A DNA stretch of 64,000 nt, taken from assembly GCA_963975935.1 (NCBI GenBank), contig CAXBIQ010000001.1, forward strand, positions 1 through 64,000, read 5' to 3'. A program made the position numbers and the translations under genes. This DNA is from Planktosalinus sp963975935. Its GTDB lineage: Bacteria; Bacteroidota; Bacteroidia; Flavobacteriales; Flavobacteriaceae. This document shows positions 24,541-32,721 of this stretch, in pieces; the stretch's first letter is position 1; every line of letters starts with the position of its first letter. A model generated the notes under the pieces. The model made no database searches. It saw only the letters and a list, made by a program, of their open reading frames with translations, and had not been told where the DNA came from.

Positions 24541-25896
24541 TTAGGTACTCCTTTGTGGTTTTAAGTTTAATCTTATTTCCCTGTTGAGAAAATATGCTGT
24601 TACTAGCGTCGAGAGAATATCGGCAATCGGAAAAGAGATCCAGACACCTATTTCACCATAAAATAGCGGAAGTATCAATACCAGCGGAATAAAGAAAAAG
24701 CCCTGCCGTGTCAATGTCAGGAGAAGTGCCGGCACGGCCTTACCAATTGCCTGAAAGTATGCCGCTCCAATGAGTTGTACAGAAATAATGGGGATTGCTG
24801 CAAAAACCCATCGCATAGCCGAAGGCGTGTCTGAGAGCACCATAACATCATCAGTAAAGACACTTACTATTTCTTCTGCAAAAAACATGATAAAGCCAAA
24901 AACAAATATCGCGACAAAAGACGCATATAAAATCGCTTTATTGATTACCTCCCGTACCCGGGCATGGTTCAGAGCGCCATAATTATACCCCGCTATGGGT
25001 AAAAAACCCTGAGTAACCCCAAGAACAGGGAACAGGGCAAACATCAACATTCTTCCAATGATGGCATAAACTGCTACAGAAGATTCTCCTCCCAGGTCAA
25101 ATAAAATATTGTTCATTATGAGATATGTGATGCTTACTACCGCTTGACGCGAAAGCGTTACAAACCCCAAAGAAGAAATTTCCTTAACAATGGCGCGGTC
25201 GATTCCAAAGTGGGAAATATCAATCTTTAATTCTGAGTTTTTTGTCAGGAAAAACCAGAGTATATATGCAAAGCACATTGCATAAGATATGGTGGTTGCC
25301 CAAGCGGCACCGGCCATTCCCATATCAAAAACATAAATGAGAATGTAATCCAGAACGAGATTACTCACAGACGGAATAATCATTGCGTTCATCGCAAATT
25401 TGGGCTTGCCTTCTGCCCTGATTACGGTATTACCCATCATACAAAGGGCCAGCAACGGAACGCCATACAGCACGATGCGGTAATAAATTTTGGCAGGCTC
25501 AAAAATTTCACCCTTTCCGCCAAAAGCGGGAATTAAATCATTGATATAATACAGACCAAAGCCCACCAAAACCGTTGTCAACAAAATAGTGATGGTAATC
25601 TGATTGCCAAAGGTCTTTAGGGCTTTGGTCTTGTCATTTGCTCCCAGGGCTCTGGAAATTATGGAAGAACCTCCAATGCCTATTGACATCCCCAGTGCCG
25701 CAATAAAAAATGAAACCGGCAAGACCACATTTATGGCTGCAATTGCGATTGACCCAATCCAGTTTCCCACAAAGATGGTATCCACCAGAATATTCAGTGA
25801 CATTACTAAAATCCCAATCGAAGCAGGTACAGACTGTTTGATAAGAAGTTTTCCTATAGATTCTGTGCCAAGTTCCTTTGAGCGGGGTGTTTTCAT
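24541..25896 (-). CDS. MATE family efflux transporter
   Basis: 451 aa from ATG 25896 with twelve predicted helices in two homologous halves, beginning MKTPRSKELGTESIGKLLIKQSVPASIGILVM. SISRALG-like ASIISRALGANDK and the later AYFQAIGKAVPALLL are family positions. It would exchange Na+ or H+ for organic cations. Its ATG overlaps the hemH stop by one base (TGATG), so it is coupled to ferrochelatase; a role in exporting haem precursors is a guess from this position only. Confidence 0.92.
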   Translation of the reverse strand: MKTPRSKELGTESIGKLLIKQSVPASIGILVMSLNILVDTIFVGNWIGSIAIAAINVVLPVSFFIAALGMSIGIGGSSIISRALGANDKTKALKTFGNQITITILLTTVLVGFGLYYINDLIPAFGGKGEIFEPAKIYYRIVLYGVPLLALCMMGNTVIRAEGKPKFAMNAMIIPSVSNLVLDYILIYVFDMGMAGAAWATTISYAMCFAYILWFFLTKNSELKIDISHFGIDRAIVKEISSLGFVTLSRQAVVSITYLIMNNILFDLGGESSVAVYAIIGRMLMFALFPVLGVTQGFLPIAGYNYGALNHARVREVINKAILYASFVAIFVFGFIMFFAEEIVSVFTDDVMVLSDTPSAMRWVFAAIPIISVQLIGAAYFQAIGKAVPALLLTLTRQGFFFIPLVLILPLFYGEIGVWISFPIADILSTLVTAYFLNREIRLNLKPQRST

Positions 25897-26939
25897 CAAG
25901 CTATAGCCGTTTCCGTTTCCACAATAGCCCAACGATCAATCCAGCCACTCATCACCCGCACCCAGTCATCGCGGTCATTCAAACAAGGTATGGTTGTAAA
26001 TTCCTTACCACCCACCTCGTGAAATATTTCTTCGCCTTCCATGGCGATTTCTTCAAGGGTCTCCAAGCAATCGCTGACAAATGCCGGTGTTACAATTGCC
26101 ATTTTTTTAATGCCTGTTAGTCCCAGTTTCTCAATAGTTCTATCGGTGTAAGGTTGTAACCACGGGTCAAATCCCAATCGAGATTGAAACGAAGTGGAAA
26201 AGGTTCCTTCTTTTAATTGCAGTTTTTCACCCACAAGCCGTGTGACTTCATAGCATTGGTGGCGGTAACAGAACTGATGCGCAGGCGAATGGGTAACACA
26301 ACACTGACCATCTATTTTACAATGTGATTTGGTAATATCCCTTTTTTTGATATGCCTTTCCGGAACACCGTGATAACTGAAAAGCAGGTGCTCATAATCC
26401 AGTCCTTCCAGTTTTTCGGCGATGCTTTTGGAAAGCACTTCAATATATTCGGGTTTGTTGTAAAAAGCAGGAAGCGAGTCAAAGGTCATTTCGGGGAAAA
26501 ATTCCTGACGTAATTCTTCGGCAAGAACCATTATGGTTTCTGTTGTTGCCATAGCAAACTGCGGATAAAGTGGCACGATTAAAACCTCCGTAACACCTTT
26601 ATCTTTTAATTCCTGCAGCCCTTTTTTGATGGTCATGCTGCCATAGCGCATCGCCAAGGCAACGGGAATACCGGTATGGTTATCAACTTTATCCCTCAAG
26701 CGTTCAGAGAGTACAATGAGTGGTGAGCCTTCTTCCCACCAAATTTTACTATAGGCTTCAGCAGATTTTTTAGGGCGCGTATTGAGAATAATCCCTCTTA
26801 CGATAAAAGACCTTAGCCAGTAAGGCACATCGATCACACGGGGATCCATTAAAAATTCGTCGAGGTATTTTTTTACATCTTTGGGGTCGGTACTCTCAGG
26901 CGAACCCAAATTAACCAGAAGTGCTCCTTTTTTTGTCAT
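25896..26939 (-). CDS. hemH: Ferrochelatase
   Basis: Inserts Fe2+ into protoporphyrin IX, the last step of protohaem synthesis. 347 aa from ATG 26939 (MTKKGALLVNLGSPEST); a TTG seven codons upstream lies in the promoter box. Visible: LLFSYHGVPERHI with the catalytic histidine, SFQSRLGFDPWLQPYTD, and the late glutamate in VSDCLETLEEIAMEG. A Cys-rich loop (HCKIDGQCCVTHSPAHQFC) lies in the middle of the protein. First gene of a minus-strand unit with the MATE transporter, hemJ, a kinase and crotonase. Confidence 0.95.
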   Translation of the reverse strand: MTKKGALLVNLGSPESTDPKDVKKYLDEFLMDPRVIDVPYWLRSFIVRGIILNTRPKKSAEAYSKIWWEEGSPLIVLSERLRDKVDNHTGIPVALAMRYGSMTIKKGLQELKDKGVTEVLIVPLYPQFAMATTETIMVLAEELRQEFFPEMTFDSLPAFYNKPEYIEVLSKSIAEKLEGLDYEHLLFSYHGVPERHIKKRDITKSHCKIDGQCCVTHSPAHQFCYRHQCYEVTRLVGEKLQLKEGTFSTSFQSRLGFDPWLQPYTDRTIEKLGLTGIKKMAIVTPAFVSDCLETLEEIAMEGEEIFHEVGGKEFTTIPCLNDRDDWVRVMSGWIDRWAIVETETAIA

Positions 26940-26957
26940 TTTTTTCTTTTTCGAAAA

Positions 26958-26965
26958 CAAAAATA
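26958..26965 (-). promoter_or_regulatory. -7 box of hemH
   Basis: Minus strand TATTTTTG, exact TAnnTTTG match, 18 nt before the chosen hemH ATG. Confidence 0.65.
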
Positions 26966-27035
26966 CAATTTTATTAATGCTTGATTGACTGAAAACCTTC
27001 AGATTTCAAATATAGTTCCATCAACAATTTTGATA

Positions 27036-27965
27036 TTATGTTGCGGTGGGTAAACTCATCAAATACTTTTTGGGCGTTGTCCCAAATTTCTTTTTGAAAG
27101 CCGCAATAAAGTGACTGGATGTACTATAGCCTATTTTATGCCCCACTTCGTTGACGTTGTGGGTTCCGGTTTCCAGGAGCTTGCGGGCATATTCCATTTT
27201 GTAGTCAAACAAAAACCCAAAAACAGTGTCTCCATACACTTCCTTGAAGCCTTCTTTCAGCTTTTTCAGCGAAAGCCCTATTTCATCAGCCAACTCCTGC
27301 AAACCGGGGGGTTCAGCCATGTTTTTAATAATAATCTCCTTAGCTTTTCTGATTTTCCTGACGTTTTCCTCATCCACCAAAAACGGGCACTGCTCCACAT
27401 CCACCTCATCAGGATGGTTAAAATGCAAAGCAATGAGTTCATAGACTTTTCCTTTCAGATAAATGGGCTTTACGGAATGGTGTAGATTAAAATTCAGAAT
27501 TTGGCTAAGTACCACAGCCATAGATGGGGAGATGCTGCCGTCCTGATAATATTTCTTCTCACGGTTATCTTCTTTCAAAAAGTCAACATAAGAAGCTTCC
27601 TGAGAAAAAAGGGTGTGGAATTTTTTTATCGAAACAAGGATGGACACCACCCAGGATTTTGGTGAAACCAGAATGTTTACAGGCAATTCGCGCTGCGGAT
27701 TATACAAGAGCAGCGACTGCTCATCAATCAGAGGAAGGGTATATCTGCCCTCATTAAAAAGGAACATTGCATCGCCTTTAACACAAAAGTGAAACTGGAT
27801 CATATTGCTGTCACTTTGCTTTTCAATCTGCTGTTTTTCAGAAGTTTCGTTTTGCAAATAGAGGATTACAAAACCATCTTCCAGGGTAATAGTTTGTAGT
27901 GACCCTTTAGCGACATTTTTTTCGGTTTCCATAAAAGTAAAATTTGCGGGTTTATTTAGAAACAT
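27036..27965 (-). CDS. AraC family transcriptional regulator
   Basis: 309 aa. The C-terminal AraC double helix-turn-helix is at about 210-305 (LQELADEIGLSLKKLKEGFKEVYGDTVFGFLFDYKMEYARKLL and NEVGHKIGYSTSSHFIAAFKKKFGTTPKKYL, described here by position and key blocks). The N-terminal ~190 residues form a cupin-like sensing domain. Two ATGs are possible, 27965 and 27932 (METEKN); both lie downstream of the -7 box. It is divergent from hemA and just upstream of hemH, so control of haem genes is plausible but inferred only from position. Confidence 0.9.
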   Translation of the reverse strand: MFLNKPANFTFMETEKNVAKGSLQTITLEDGFVILYLQNETSEKQQIEKQSDSNMIQFHFCVKGDAMFLFNEGRYTLPLIDEQSLLLYNPQRELPVNILVSPKSWVVSILVSIKKFHTLFSQEASYVDFLKEDNREKKYYQDGSISPSMAVVLSQILNFNLHHSVKPIYLKGKVYELIALHFNHPDEVDVEQCPFLVDEENVRKIRKAKEIIIKNMAEPPGLQELADEIGLSLKKLKEGFKEVYGDTVFGFLFDYKMEYARKLLETGTHNVNEVGHKIGYSTSSHFIAAFKKKFGTTPKKYLMSLPTAT

Positions 27966-28001
27966 TCTAAAGAAGACCTCTCAAAACCCCTTTAATAACT
28001 A

Positions 28002-28034
28002 CAAAAATATGATAAATATCATTGTTTTGACCAA
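28002..28034 (-). promoter_or_regulatory. Promoter of the AraC regulator gene
   Basis: On the minus strand TTG (plus 28032-28034), a 22-nt spacer and TATTTTTG (plus 28002-28009). Confidence 0.6.
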
Positions 28035-28080
28035 ATTAGGACATTTTTAACTCACAGCGTTATAAAAAGTACTTTGAGCG

Positions 28081-28112
28081 TTGTTTTTTATCTTTTGCTT
28101 ATGCTATTTTTG
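28081..28112 (+). promoter_or_regulatory. Promoter of the hemA-hemB cluster
   Basis: TTG at 28081-28083, 21-nt spacer, TATTTTTG at 28105-28112; hemA ATG is 24 nt further on. It faces away from the AraC promoter across about 45 bp, leaving room for a shared operator. Confidence 0.75.
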
Positions 28113-28136
28113 CACAGCTATTACTAGAAGCAGTCC

Positions 28137-29405
28137 ATGATTCAAGAGACACATTTTAAACATACTTCCTTTTATGCAGTTGGGTTAAGCTATAAAAAAG
28201 CTGATGCCGAAATGAGAGGTAAATTCAGTCTTGATGAGACTTCTAAAGAAGCCTTGTTACTTCAGGCGAAAGAAGAAGGCATCGAAGGCCTTTTGATTAC
28301 ATCAACCTGCAACCGAACAGAATTGTATGGCTTTGCAGCACACCCCTATCAACTCATAAAACTGCTTTGTGACAACACAAATGGCACTGTTGAAGAGTTT
28401 GAAAAGATATCATACGTCTATAAAAACAAAGAAGCTATATCATTCCTGTTTCAGGTGGGAACCGGTCTTGACAGCCAGATTTTGGGTGATTTTGAAATTA
28501 TCAGCCAGTTAAAGGCGGCCTTTAAGCGCTCCAAAAAACACGGCCTGACCAATCCTTTTCTGGAACGACTACTCAATTCTGTCATCCAGGCCAGCAAGCG
28601 TATTAAAAATGAAACCGAGCTTTCTTCCGGTGCGACTTCTGTGAGTTTTGCCTCTGTACAATATATATTGAACAATGTGGAAAACGTTTCCGAAAAAAAC
28701 ATTTTACTTTTCGGAACGGGGAAAATTGGCCGCAATACCTGTGAAAACTTAATAAAGCATACCAAAAACCCGCATATCACCCTTATCAACAGGACCAAAG
28801 ATAAGGCTGAAAAAATTGCAGGAAAATTTAATCTTGATGTAAAAGATTATGCAGACCTCCAGGCAGAAATCAGGAAAGCAGATATCCTTATTGTCGCTAC
28901 CGGAGCACAAAACCCCACTGTTTCCAAAGAACTCATTTATGCAAAAAGAAAGTTGCTCATTTTAGACCTTTCCATTCCTAAAAATGTAGCCGATGATGTT
29001 CTTGAGCTTGAAAATGTGGAACTCATTCATTTAGACTACCTATCAAAAGTCACTGATGACACCCTTGAGAGAAGAAAAGCCTTTATCCCTCACGCAGAGG
29101 TTATCATTGAAGAAATCAAACAGGGCTTTATCTCCTGGCAGGAAACACGCAAGTTTGCACCCACCATCAGTGCACTAAAGAAAAAACTGAAAACAATCAA
29201 AGATGCCGAGCTGGATTATCAGCGCAAAAAAATCGAAAACTTTGATGAGTATCAGGCTGAAATTATCACCAGCCGTGTAATCCAAAAAATTACTACCCAT
29301 TTTGCCAATCACCTTAGAAGTGCTAATGGCAGCACTAACGAGGCTATTGATTTAATTGAAAAAGTATTCCGCCTGGAAGAAAAGACTTTTACAGAAAAAG
29401 AATAA
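28137..29405 (+). CDS. hemA: Glutamyl-tRNA reductase
   Basis: Reduces glutamyl-tRNA(Glu) to glutamate-1-semialdehyde, the committed step of the C5 route to haem. 422 aa. The catalytic cysteine is Cys58 in ITSTCNRTELYG. The GTGSGLDSQ-like ILGDFEI segment follows at about 115. The NADPH domain carries FGTGKIGRNTCENL at about 190, and a C-terminal dimerisation helix region ends the protein. First gene of the hemA-C-D-E-F-B run. Its stop is 2 nt before the hemC start. Confidence 0.97.
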   Translation: MIQETHFKHTSFYAVGLSYKKADAEMRGKFSLDETSKEALLLQAKEEGIEGLLITSTCNRTELYGFAAHPYQLIKLLCDNTNGTVEEFEKISYVYKNKEAISFLFQVGTGLDSQILGDFEIISQLKAAFKRSKKHGLTNPFLERLLNSVIQASKRIKNETELSSGATSVSFASVQYILNNVENVSEKNILLFGTGKIGRNTCENLIKHTKNPHITLINRTKDKAEKIAGKFNLDVKDYADLQAEIRKADILIVATGAQNPTVSKELIYAKRKLLILDLSIPKNVADDVLELENVELIHLDYLSKVTDDTLERRKAFIPHAEVIIEEIKQGFISWQETRKFAPTISALKKKLKTIKDAELDYQRKKIENFDEYQAEIITSRVIQKITTHFANHLRSANGSTNEAIDLIEKVFRLEEKTFTEKE

Positions 29406-29407
29406 TC

Positions 29408-30358
29408 TTGGGAAATACAACCAGCAAAGACGAGATTTCCGCCTATCCGGGAATTATTAGAATCGGAACCCGAGACAGTGAACTCGCACTTTGGCAAGCT
29501 AATAAGGTAAAATCGACACTTGAAAATTTAGGCTACAAAACTCAACTCGTCCCAGTAAAATCTGAAGGCGACCTCAACCTCGACCAGCCTCTTTATGAAA
29601 TGGGCATCACCGGTATTTTTACCAAAACACTCGATGTAGCCATGATTACCGGCAAAGTGGATATCGCCGTTCATTCTATGAAAGATGTGCCTACTTCACT
29701 TCCTAAAGGCATTGTTGAAGCTGCCGTTTTGGAGCGTGCATCCAACAAAGACATCCTTTTACATAAAGGACTTGATTTTCTAAATCATAAAAAGGGAACC
29801 ATCGCCTCCGGTAGCTTGCGCCGAAAGGCACAATGGCTTAATAAATATCCCAATCATCAAGTAGTGGATTTGCGCGGAAATGTCAACACACGTATGCAAA
29901 AGTTAAAAGACAATAATTGGAACGGTGCCATTTTTGCCGAAGCCGGCCTGGAACGCATCAACCTGAAACCCAAAGATTTTTTGCCTCTTGACTGGATGTT
30001 GCCCGCACCCGCTCAAGGTGCTATGCTGGTGGTTGCGATGGAAAAAGACACTCACATCCGTGAGGCACTCGCCAAACTCAACCACCGTGAAACCGAAATT
30101 TGTGTGCACATCGAACGTGAATTTCTAAAAGTTTTGGAAGGCGGTTGTACTGCTCCCATTGGTGCTTTGGCAACTGTTAATGGTGATGAAATTCAATTTG
30201 AAGGCAATCTCTTAAGCCTTGACGGAAAGCAAAAGTTTTCAGTTCAAAAAACGGCAAGTGTTGAGGAAAGTAATGGATTGGGTCAATTATGTGCGAAAGA
30301 GCTTTTGAATAATGGAGGAAGGGAATTGATGGGGGAGATTAAAAAGGAGTTGAACTAA
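29408..30358 (+). CDS. hemC: Porphobilinogen deaminase (hydroxymethylbilane synthase)
   Basis: Joins four porphobilinogens into hydroxymethylbilane. 316 aa. The core starts IRIGTRDSELALWQA. HSMKDVPT holds the catalytic aspartate, RRKAQWL and LRGNVNTRMQKL bind substrate, and the dipyrromethane cofactor cysteine is Cys247 in LEGGCTAPIGA. The start is TTG 29408: the normal family start region has no ATG, GTG or TTG, and the 15 or so extra N-terminal residues include a decayed copy of the palindromic repeat (DEISAYPGI). The gene lies 2 nt behind hemA. Confidence 0.95.
   Translation: MGNTTSKDEISAYPGIIRIGTRDSELALWQANKVKSTLENLGYKTQLVPVKSEGDLNLDQPLYEMGITGIFTKTLDVAMITGKVDIAVHSMKDVPTSLPKGIVEAAVLERASNKDILLHKGLDFLNHKKGTIASGSLRRKAQWLNKYPNHQVVDLRGNVNTRMQKLKDNNWNGAIFAEAGLERINLKPKDFLPLDWMLPAPAQGAMLVVAMEKDTHIREALAKLNHRETEICVHIEREFLKVLEGGCTAPIGALATVNGDEIQFEGNLLSLDGKQKFSVQKTASVEESNGLGQLCAKELLNNGGRELMGEIKKELN
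29430..29455 (+). repeat. Decayed palindromic repeat in hemC
   Basis: ACGAGATTTCCGCC then TATCCGGGAATT. It matches the copy before hemF except for a few changes in the stem, which disrupt the palindrome. The reading frame is open and in frame with HemC. Confidence 0.7.
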
Positions 30359-30364
30359 AAAATG

Positions 30365-30389
30365 ACGAGACACCCGCCTTCGCGGGTGT
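30365..30389 (+). repeat. Palindromic repeat between hemC and hemD
   Basis: Arms ACACCCGC (30370-30377) and GCGGGTGT (30382-30389), loop CTTC, preceded by ACGAG. Identical over 25 nt to the hemE copy. It ends 7 nt before the hemD ATG and is in the hemD frame. Confidence 0.88.
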
Positions 30390-30396
30390 GTTAGGT

Positions 30397-31041
30397 ATGC
30401 CAACAGTATTGTCCACAAAAAAACTCACCGAAAGCCAGCGCAGTCTTTTATTGCAAGCCGGTATCGGCTTGGTGGAATATGATGCTATTGCCATTGAATC
30501 TGTGGATTTTGAAGTAAAAGACCATATTGAAAACGCCATTATCACCAGTCAGAATACTGTAAAAGCATTGCTTAATAAAGATATTCAGATAGAAAATTGT
30601 TTTTGTGTGGGCGAAAAAACGAAGGCATTGTTGGAGGAAAATGGCTATAAAGTAAAAGTAATGACCAATTACGGAAAAGAGTTGGCTGAAATAATAGTTA
30701 AGGAGTTTGCAGATGAAGAATTTACTTTTTTTTGCGGAAATTTGAGACGGGATGAATTGCCGGAACTATTGAAAAAAAACAACATTGATTTCACAGAAAC
30801 TGAAGTGTATCAAACCGTTTTAACACCGAAAAAATTTGACCGCACCTTTGACGGGGTTTTATTTTTCAGCCCAAGCGCCGTTGAAAGTTTTACGAAAGCA
30901 AATAGATTAGAAAACACCATCGCTTTTTGCATCGGTACTACCACCGTTGCAGAAGTTGAAAAATATACAAATAAAAGAATTGTCGCCACAAAGCCCACGA
31001 TAGAGAATGTGATTGTGCAGGTGGTGAAAAAATTGAAATAA
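30397..31041 (+). CDS. hemD: Uroporphyrinogen-III synthase
   Basis: Closes and isomerises hydroxymethylbilane to uroporphyrinogen III. 214 aa from ATG 30397 (MPTVLSTKKLTES); a GTG at 30388 lies at the end of the palindromic repeat and is a weaker option. HemD proteins are poorly conserved, but VGEKTKALLEENGYKV, FFCGNLRRDELPE and LFFSPSAVESF followed by IGTTTVAEVE are the usual landmarks of the two-lobed fold. Position between hemC and hemE supports the call. Confidence 0.92.
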   Translation: MPTVLSTKKLTESQRSLLLQAGIGLVEYDAIAIESVDFEVKDHIENAIITSQNTVKALLNKDIQIENCFCVGEKTKALLEENGYKVKVMTNYGKELAEIIVKEFADEEFTFFCGNLRRDELPELLKKNNIDFTETEVYQTVLTPKKFDRTFDGVLFFSPSAVESFTKANRLENTIAFCIGTTTVAEVEKYTNKRIVATKPTIENVIVQVVKKLK

Positions 31042-31104
31042 AAATTGCTTTGAGAGCGGCTGTCTTTTGTAGGCAGGTCTGCGCCTCTGCTAGACTTAGA
31101 TAAT

Positions 31105-32175
31105 ATGATGACGAATAGTACAAACAATAACGAGACACCCGCCTTCGCGGGTGTAAAGAACGACCTTTTCCTTAGAGCCTTAAAAGGTGAAACCGTTGAC
31201 CGTCCGCCGGTATGGATGATGCGTCAGGCAGGGCGCTACTTGCCCGAGTTTCAGGAAATCAAAGCAAAATATGATTTCTTTACCCGATGTCAAACCCCGG
31301 AGCTTGCTTCCGAAATTACTGTACAGCCCATTCGCCGTTATGGTATGGATGCTGCAATTTTGTTCAGTGATATTCTGGTAATTCCTCAGGCGATGAATAT
31401 TGAAGTGGAAATGAAACCCGGAGTGGGACCCTGGTTGCCAAAACCCATTCGTTCTCAAAAAGATGTTGATAACGTGATTGTTCCTGATATTCAGGAAACT
31501 CTGGGTTATGTGATGGATGCCATCAAAATGACCAAAGAAAAACTCAATAACGAAATTCCTTTAATTGGTTTTGCAGGTTCGCCCTGGACGATTTTGTGTT
31601 ATTGTGTGCAAGGACAAGGCTCAAAAAACTTTGACATCGCTAAAGAGTTTTGTTTCACACAGCCACTCGCAGCACACACTTTGCTTCAAAAAATAACAGA
31701 CACCACCATCGCCTATTTGAAAGAAAAAGTAAAAGCCGGTGTCAACGCTGTACAAATTTTTGACAGCTGGGGCGGGATGCTCTCTCCCACAGATTATCAG
31801 GAATTCTCCTGGAAATATATGCAACAAATTATCGATGCCTTGAAAGGAGAAACACCCGTGATTGCTTTTGGAAAAGGCTGCTGGTTTGCACTGGATGTGA
31901 TGGCAAAATCAGGGGCTTCGGCTTTGGGAGTGGATTGGACGTGTTCGCCCAGAAACGCGCGTTATTTAACTGGAGGAAACATTACTTTACAGGGAAATTT
32001 TGATCCCACTCGCCTGTTTTCGCCACCGGCAGAAATCAAACGAATGGTGACTCAAATGATCAACGAATTTGGAAAAGACAAATACATCGTCAATTTAGGC
32101 CACGGTATTTTGCCCAATATTCCTTTGGAAAATGCCGGTGCGTTTATAGATGCGGTGAAGGAATACAAAGGATAA
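31105..32175 (+). CDS. hemE: Uroporphyrinogen decarboxylase
   Basis: Removes four carboxyl groups from uroporphyrinogen III to give coproporphyrinogen III. 356 aa. RPPVWMMRQAGRYLPEF is the N-terminal signature, AILFSDILVIPQAM carries the catalytic aspartate, and GFAGSPWTILCYCVQG the second signature. The usual family start is near KNDLFLRALKGE, but no start codon is there. Translation must begin at ATG 31105 or 31108 and pass through a palindromic repeat that encodes NNNETPAFAGV. The 63-bp spacer behind hemD contains no recognised signal. Confidence 0.96.
   Translation: MMTNSTNNNETPAFAGVKNDLFLRALKGETVDRPPVWMMRQAGRYLPEFQEIKAKYDFFTRCQTPELASEITVQPIRRYGMDAAILFSDILVIPQAMNIEVEMKPGVGPWLPKPIRSQKDVDNVIVPDIQETLGYVMDAIKMTKEKLNNEIPLIGFAGSPWTILCYCVQGQGSKNFDIAKEFCFTQPLAAHTLLQKITDTTIAYLKEKVKAGVNAVQIFDSWGGMLSPTDYQEFSWKYMQQIIDALKGETPVIAFGKGCWFALDVMAKSGASALGVDWTCSPRNARYLTGGNITLQGNFDPTRLFSPPAEIKRMVTQMINEFGKDKYIVNLGHGILPNIPLENAGAFIDAVKEYKG
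31130..31154 (+). repeat. Palindromic repeat inside the hemE N-terminus
   Basis: ACGAG then ACACCCGC (31135-31142), CTTC, GCGGGTGT (31147-31154). Identical to the hemD copy and read in frame as NETPAFAGV. Confidence 0.9.
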
Positions 32176-32184
32176 ATAAATGAT

Positions 32185-32691
32185 ATGGCTGTTTGGAATC
32201 GCATTAAAAACCTAAGCTTCAAGCAGTTTTTTTTACTGGCAGGGACTTTTATAAAACGACCGCGGTATTTTTTCCCGACCCACAGGGCGACATTAAAAAC
32301 AGTGCAGATTTGTGATCGATTGTTTAAAAGAGCTCATCATAAAAACAATGTGACCAATGCATTCAGACATGGGTTGTGGAATGTGTTGATTGCTAAAAAG
32401 TGTTTTTCAAAAAACAATTCGGTTGAGAAATCTGTGGAATGGGCAAAAACCATCACCGATTTACACGAAAAGCTGGCTCCTAATGCCAAATTGGAAATGA
32501 CCATGGATTTGCACAACAATGAAATCGGCAGAAACTTTTTCGCTGAAAAGCAAATGCAAAATATGGAGGAAGAAAAGATTATTGCTGTGCTTAAAGAAAA
32601 AATGAAAACGGCTGTAAAAGTGAGTTCCATTGAAGAGATAGAGGAAAATAAAAGTGAATTTGTTTATATTGAGGATTTGGAAATTAATTAA
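32185..32691 (+). CDS. Unknown protein with conserved His/Asp motifs (DUF6973-like)
   Basis: 168 aa, soluble and basic. Two motifs stand out: NAFRHGLWNVLIAKK (about 54-68) and TMDLHNNEIGRNF (about 109-121), with TDLHEKLAPNA between. Conserved His, Asp and Asn in helices suggest a metal-binding hydrolase-like site. I believe this is the DUF6973 type, from memory; function is unknown. It lies between hemE (9 nt upstream) and hemF (30 nt downstream) in the same direction, so it is expressed with haem genes. Its stop codon overlaps the first base of a palindromic repeat. Confidence 0.85.
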   Translation: MAVWNRIKNLSFKQFFLLAGTFIKRPRYFFPTHRATLKTVQICDRLFKRAHHKNNVTNAFRHGLWNVLIAKKCFSKNNSVEKSVEWAKTITDLHEKLAPNAKLEMTMDLHNNEIGRNFFAEKQMQNMEEEKIIAVLKEKMKTAVKVSSIEEIEENKSEFVYIEDLEIN

Positions 32692-32715
32692 CGAGATTCC
32701 CGCCTACGCGGGAAT
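32691..32715 (+). repeat. Palindromic repeat before hemF
   Basis: ACGAG then ATTCCCGC (32696-32703), CTAC, GCGGGAAT (32708-32715). It ends 6 nt before the hemF ATG, outside the hemF frame, so here it is an untranslated leader or intergenic stem. Confidence 0.88.
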
Positions 32716-32721
32716 GGGGCT

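Noticed and set aside
30362..30394. ATG inside the repeat before hemD
   Set aside because: It is out of frame with hemD and reaches a stop after ten codons; no sign of a leader peptide.
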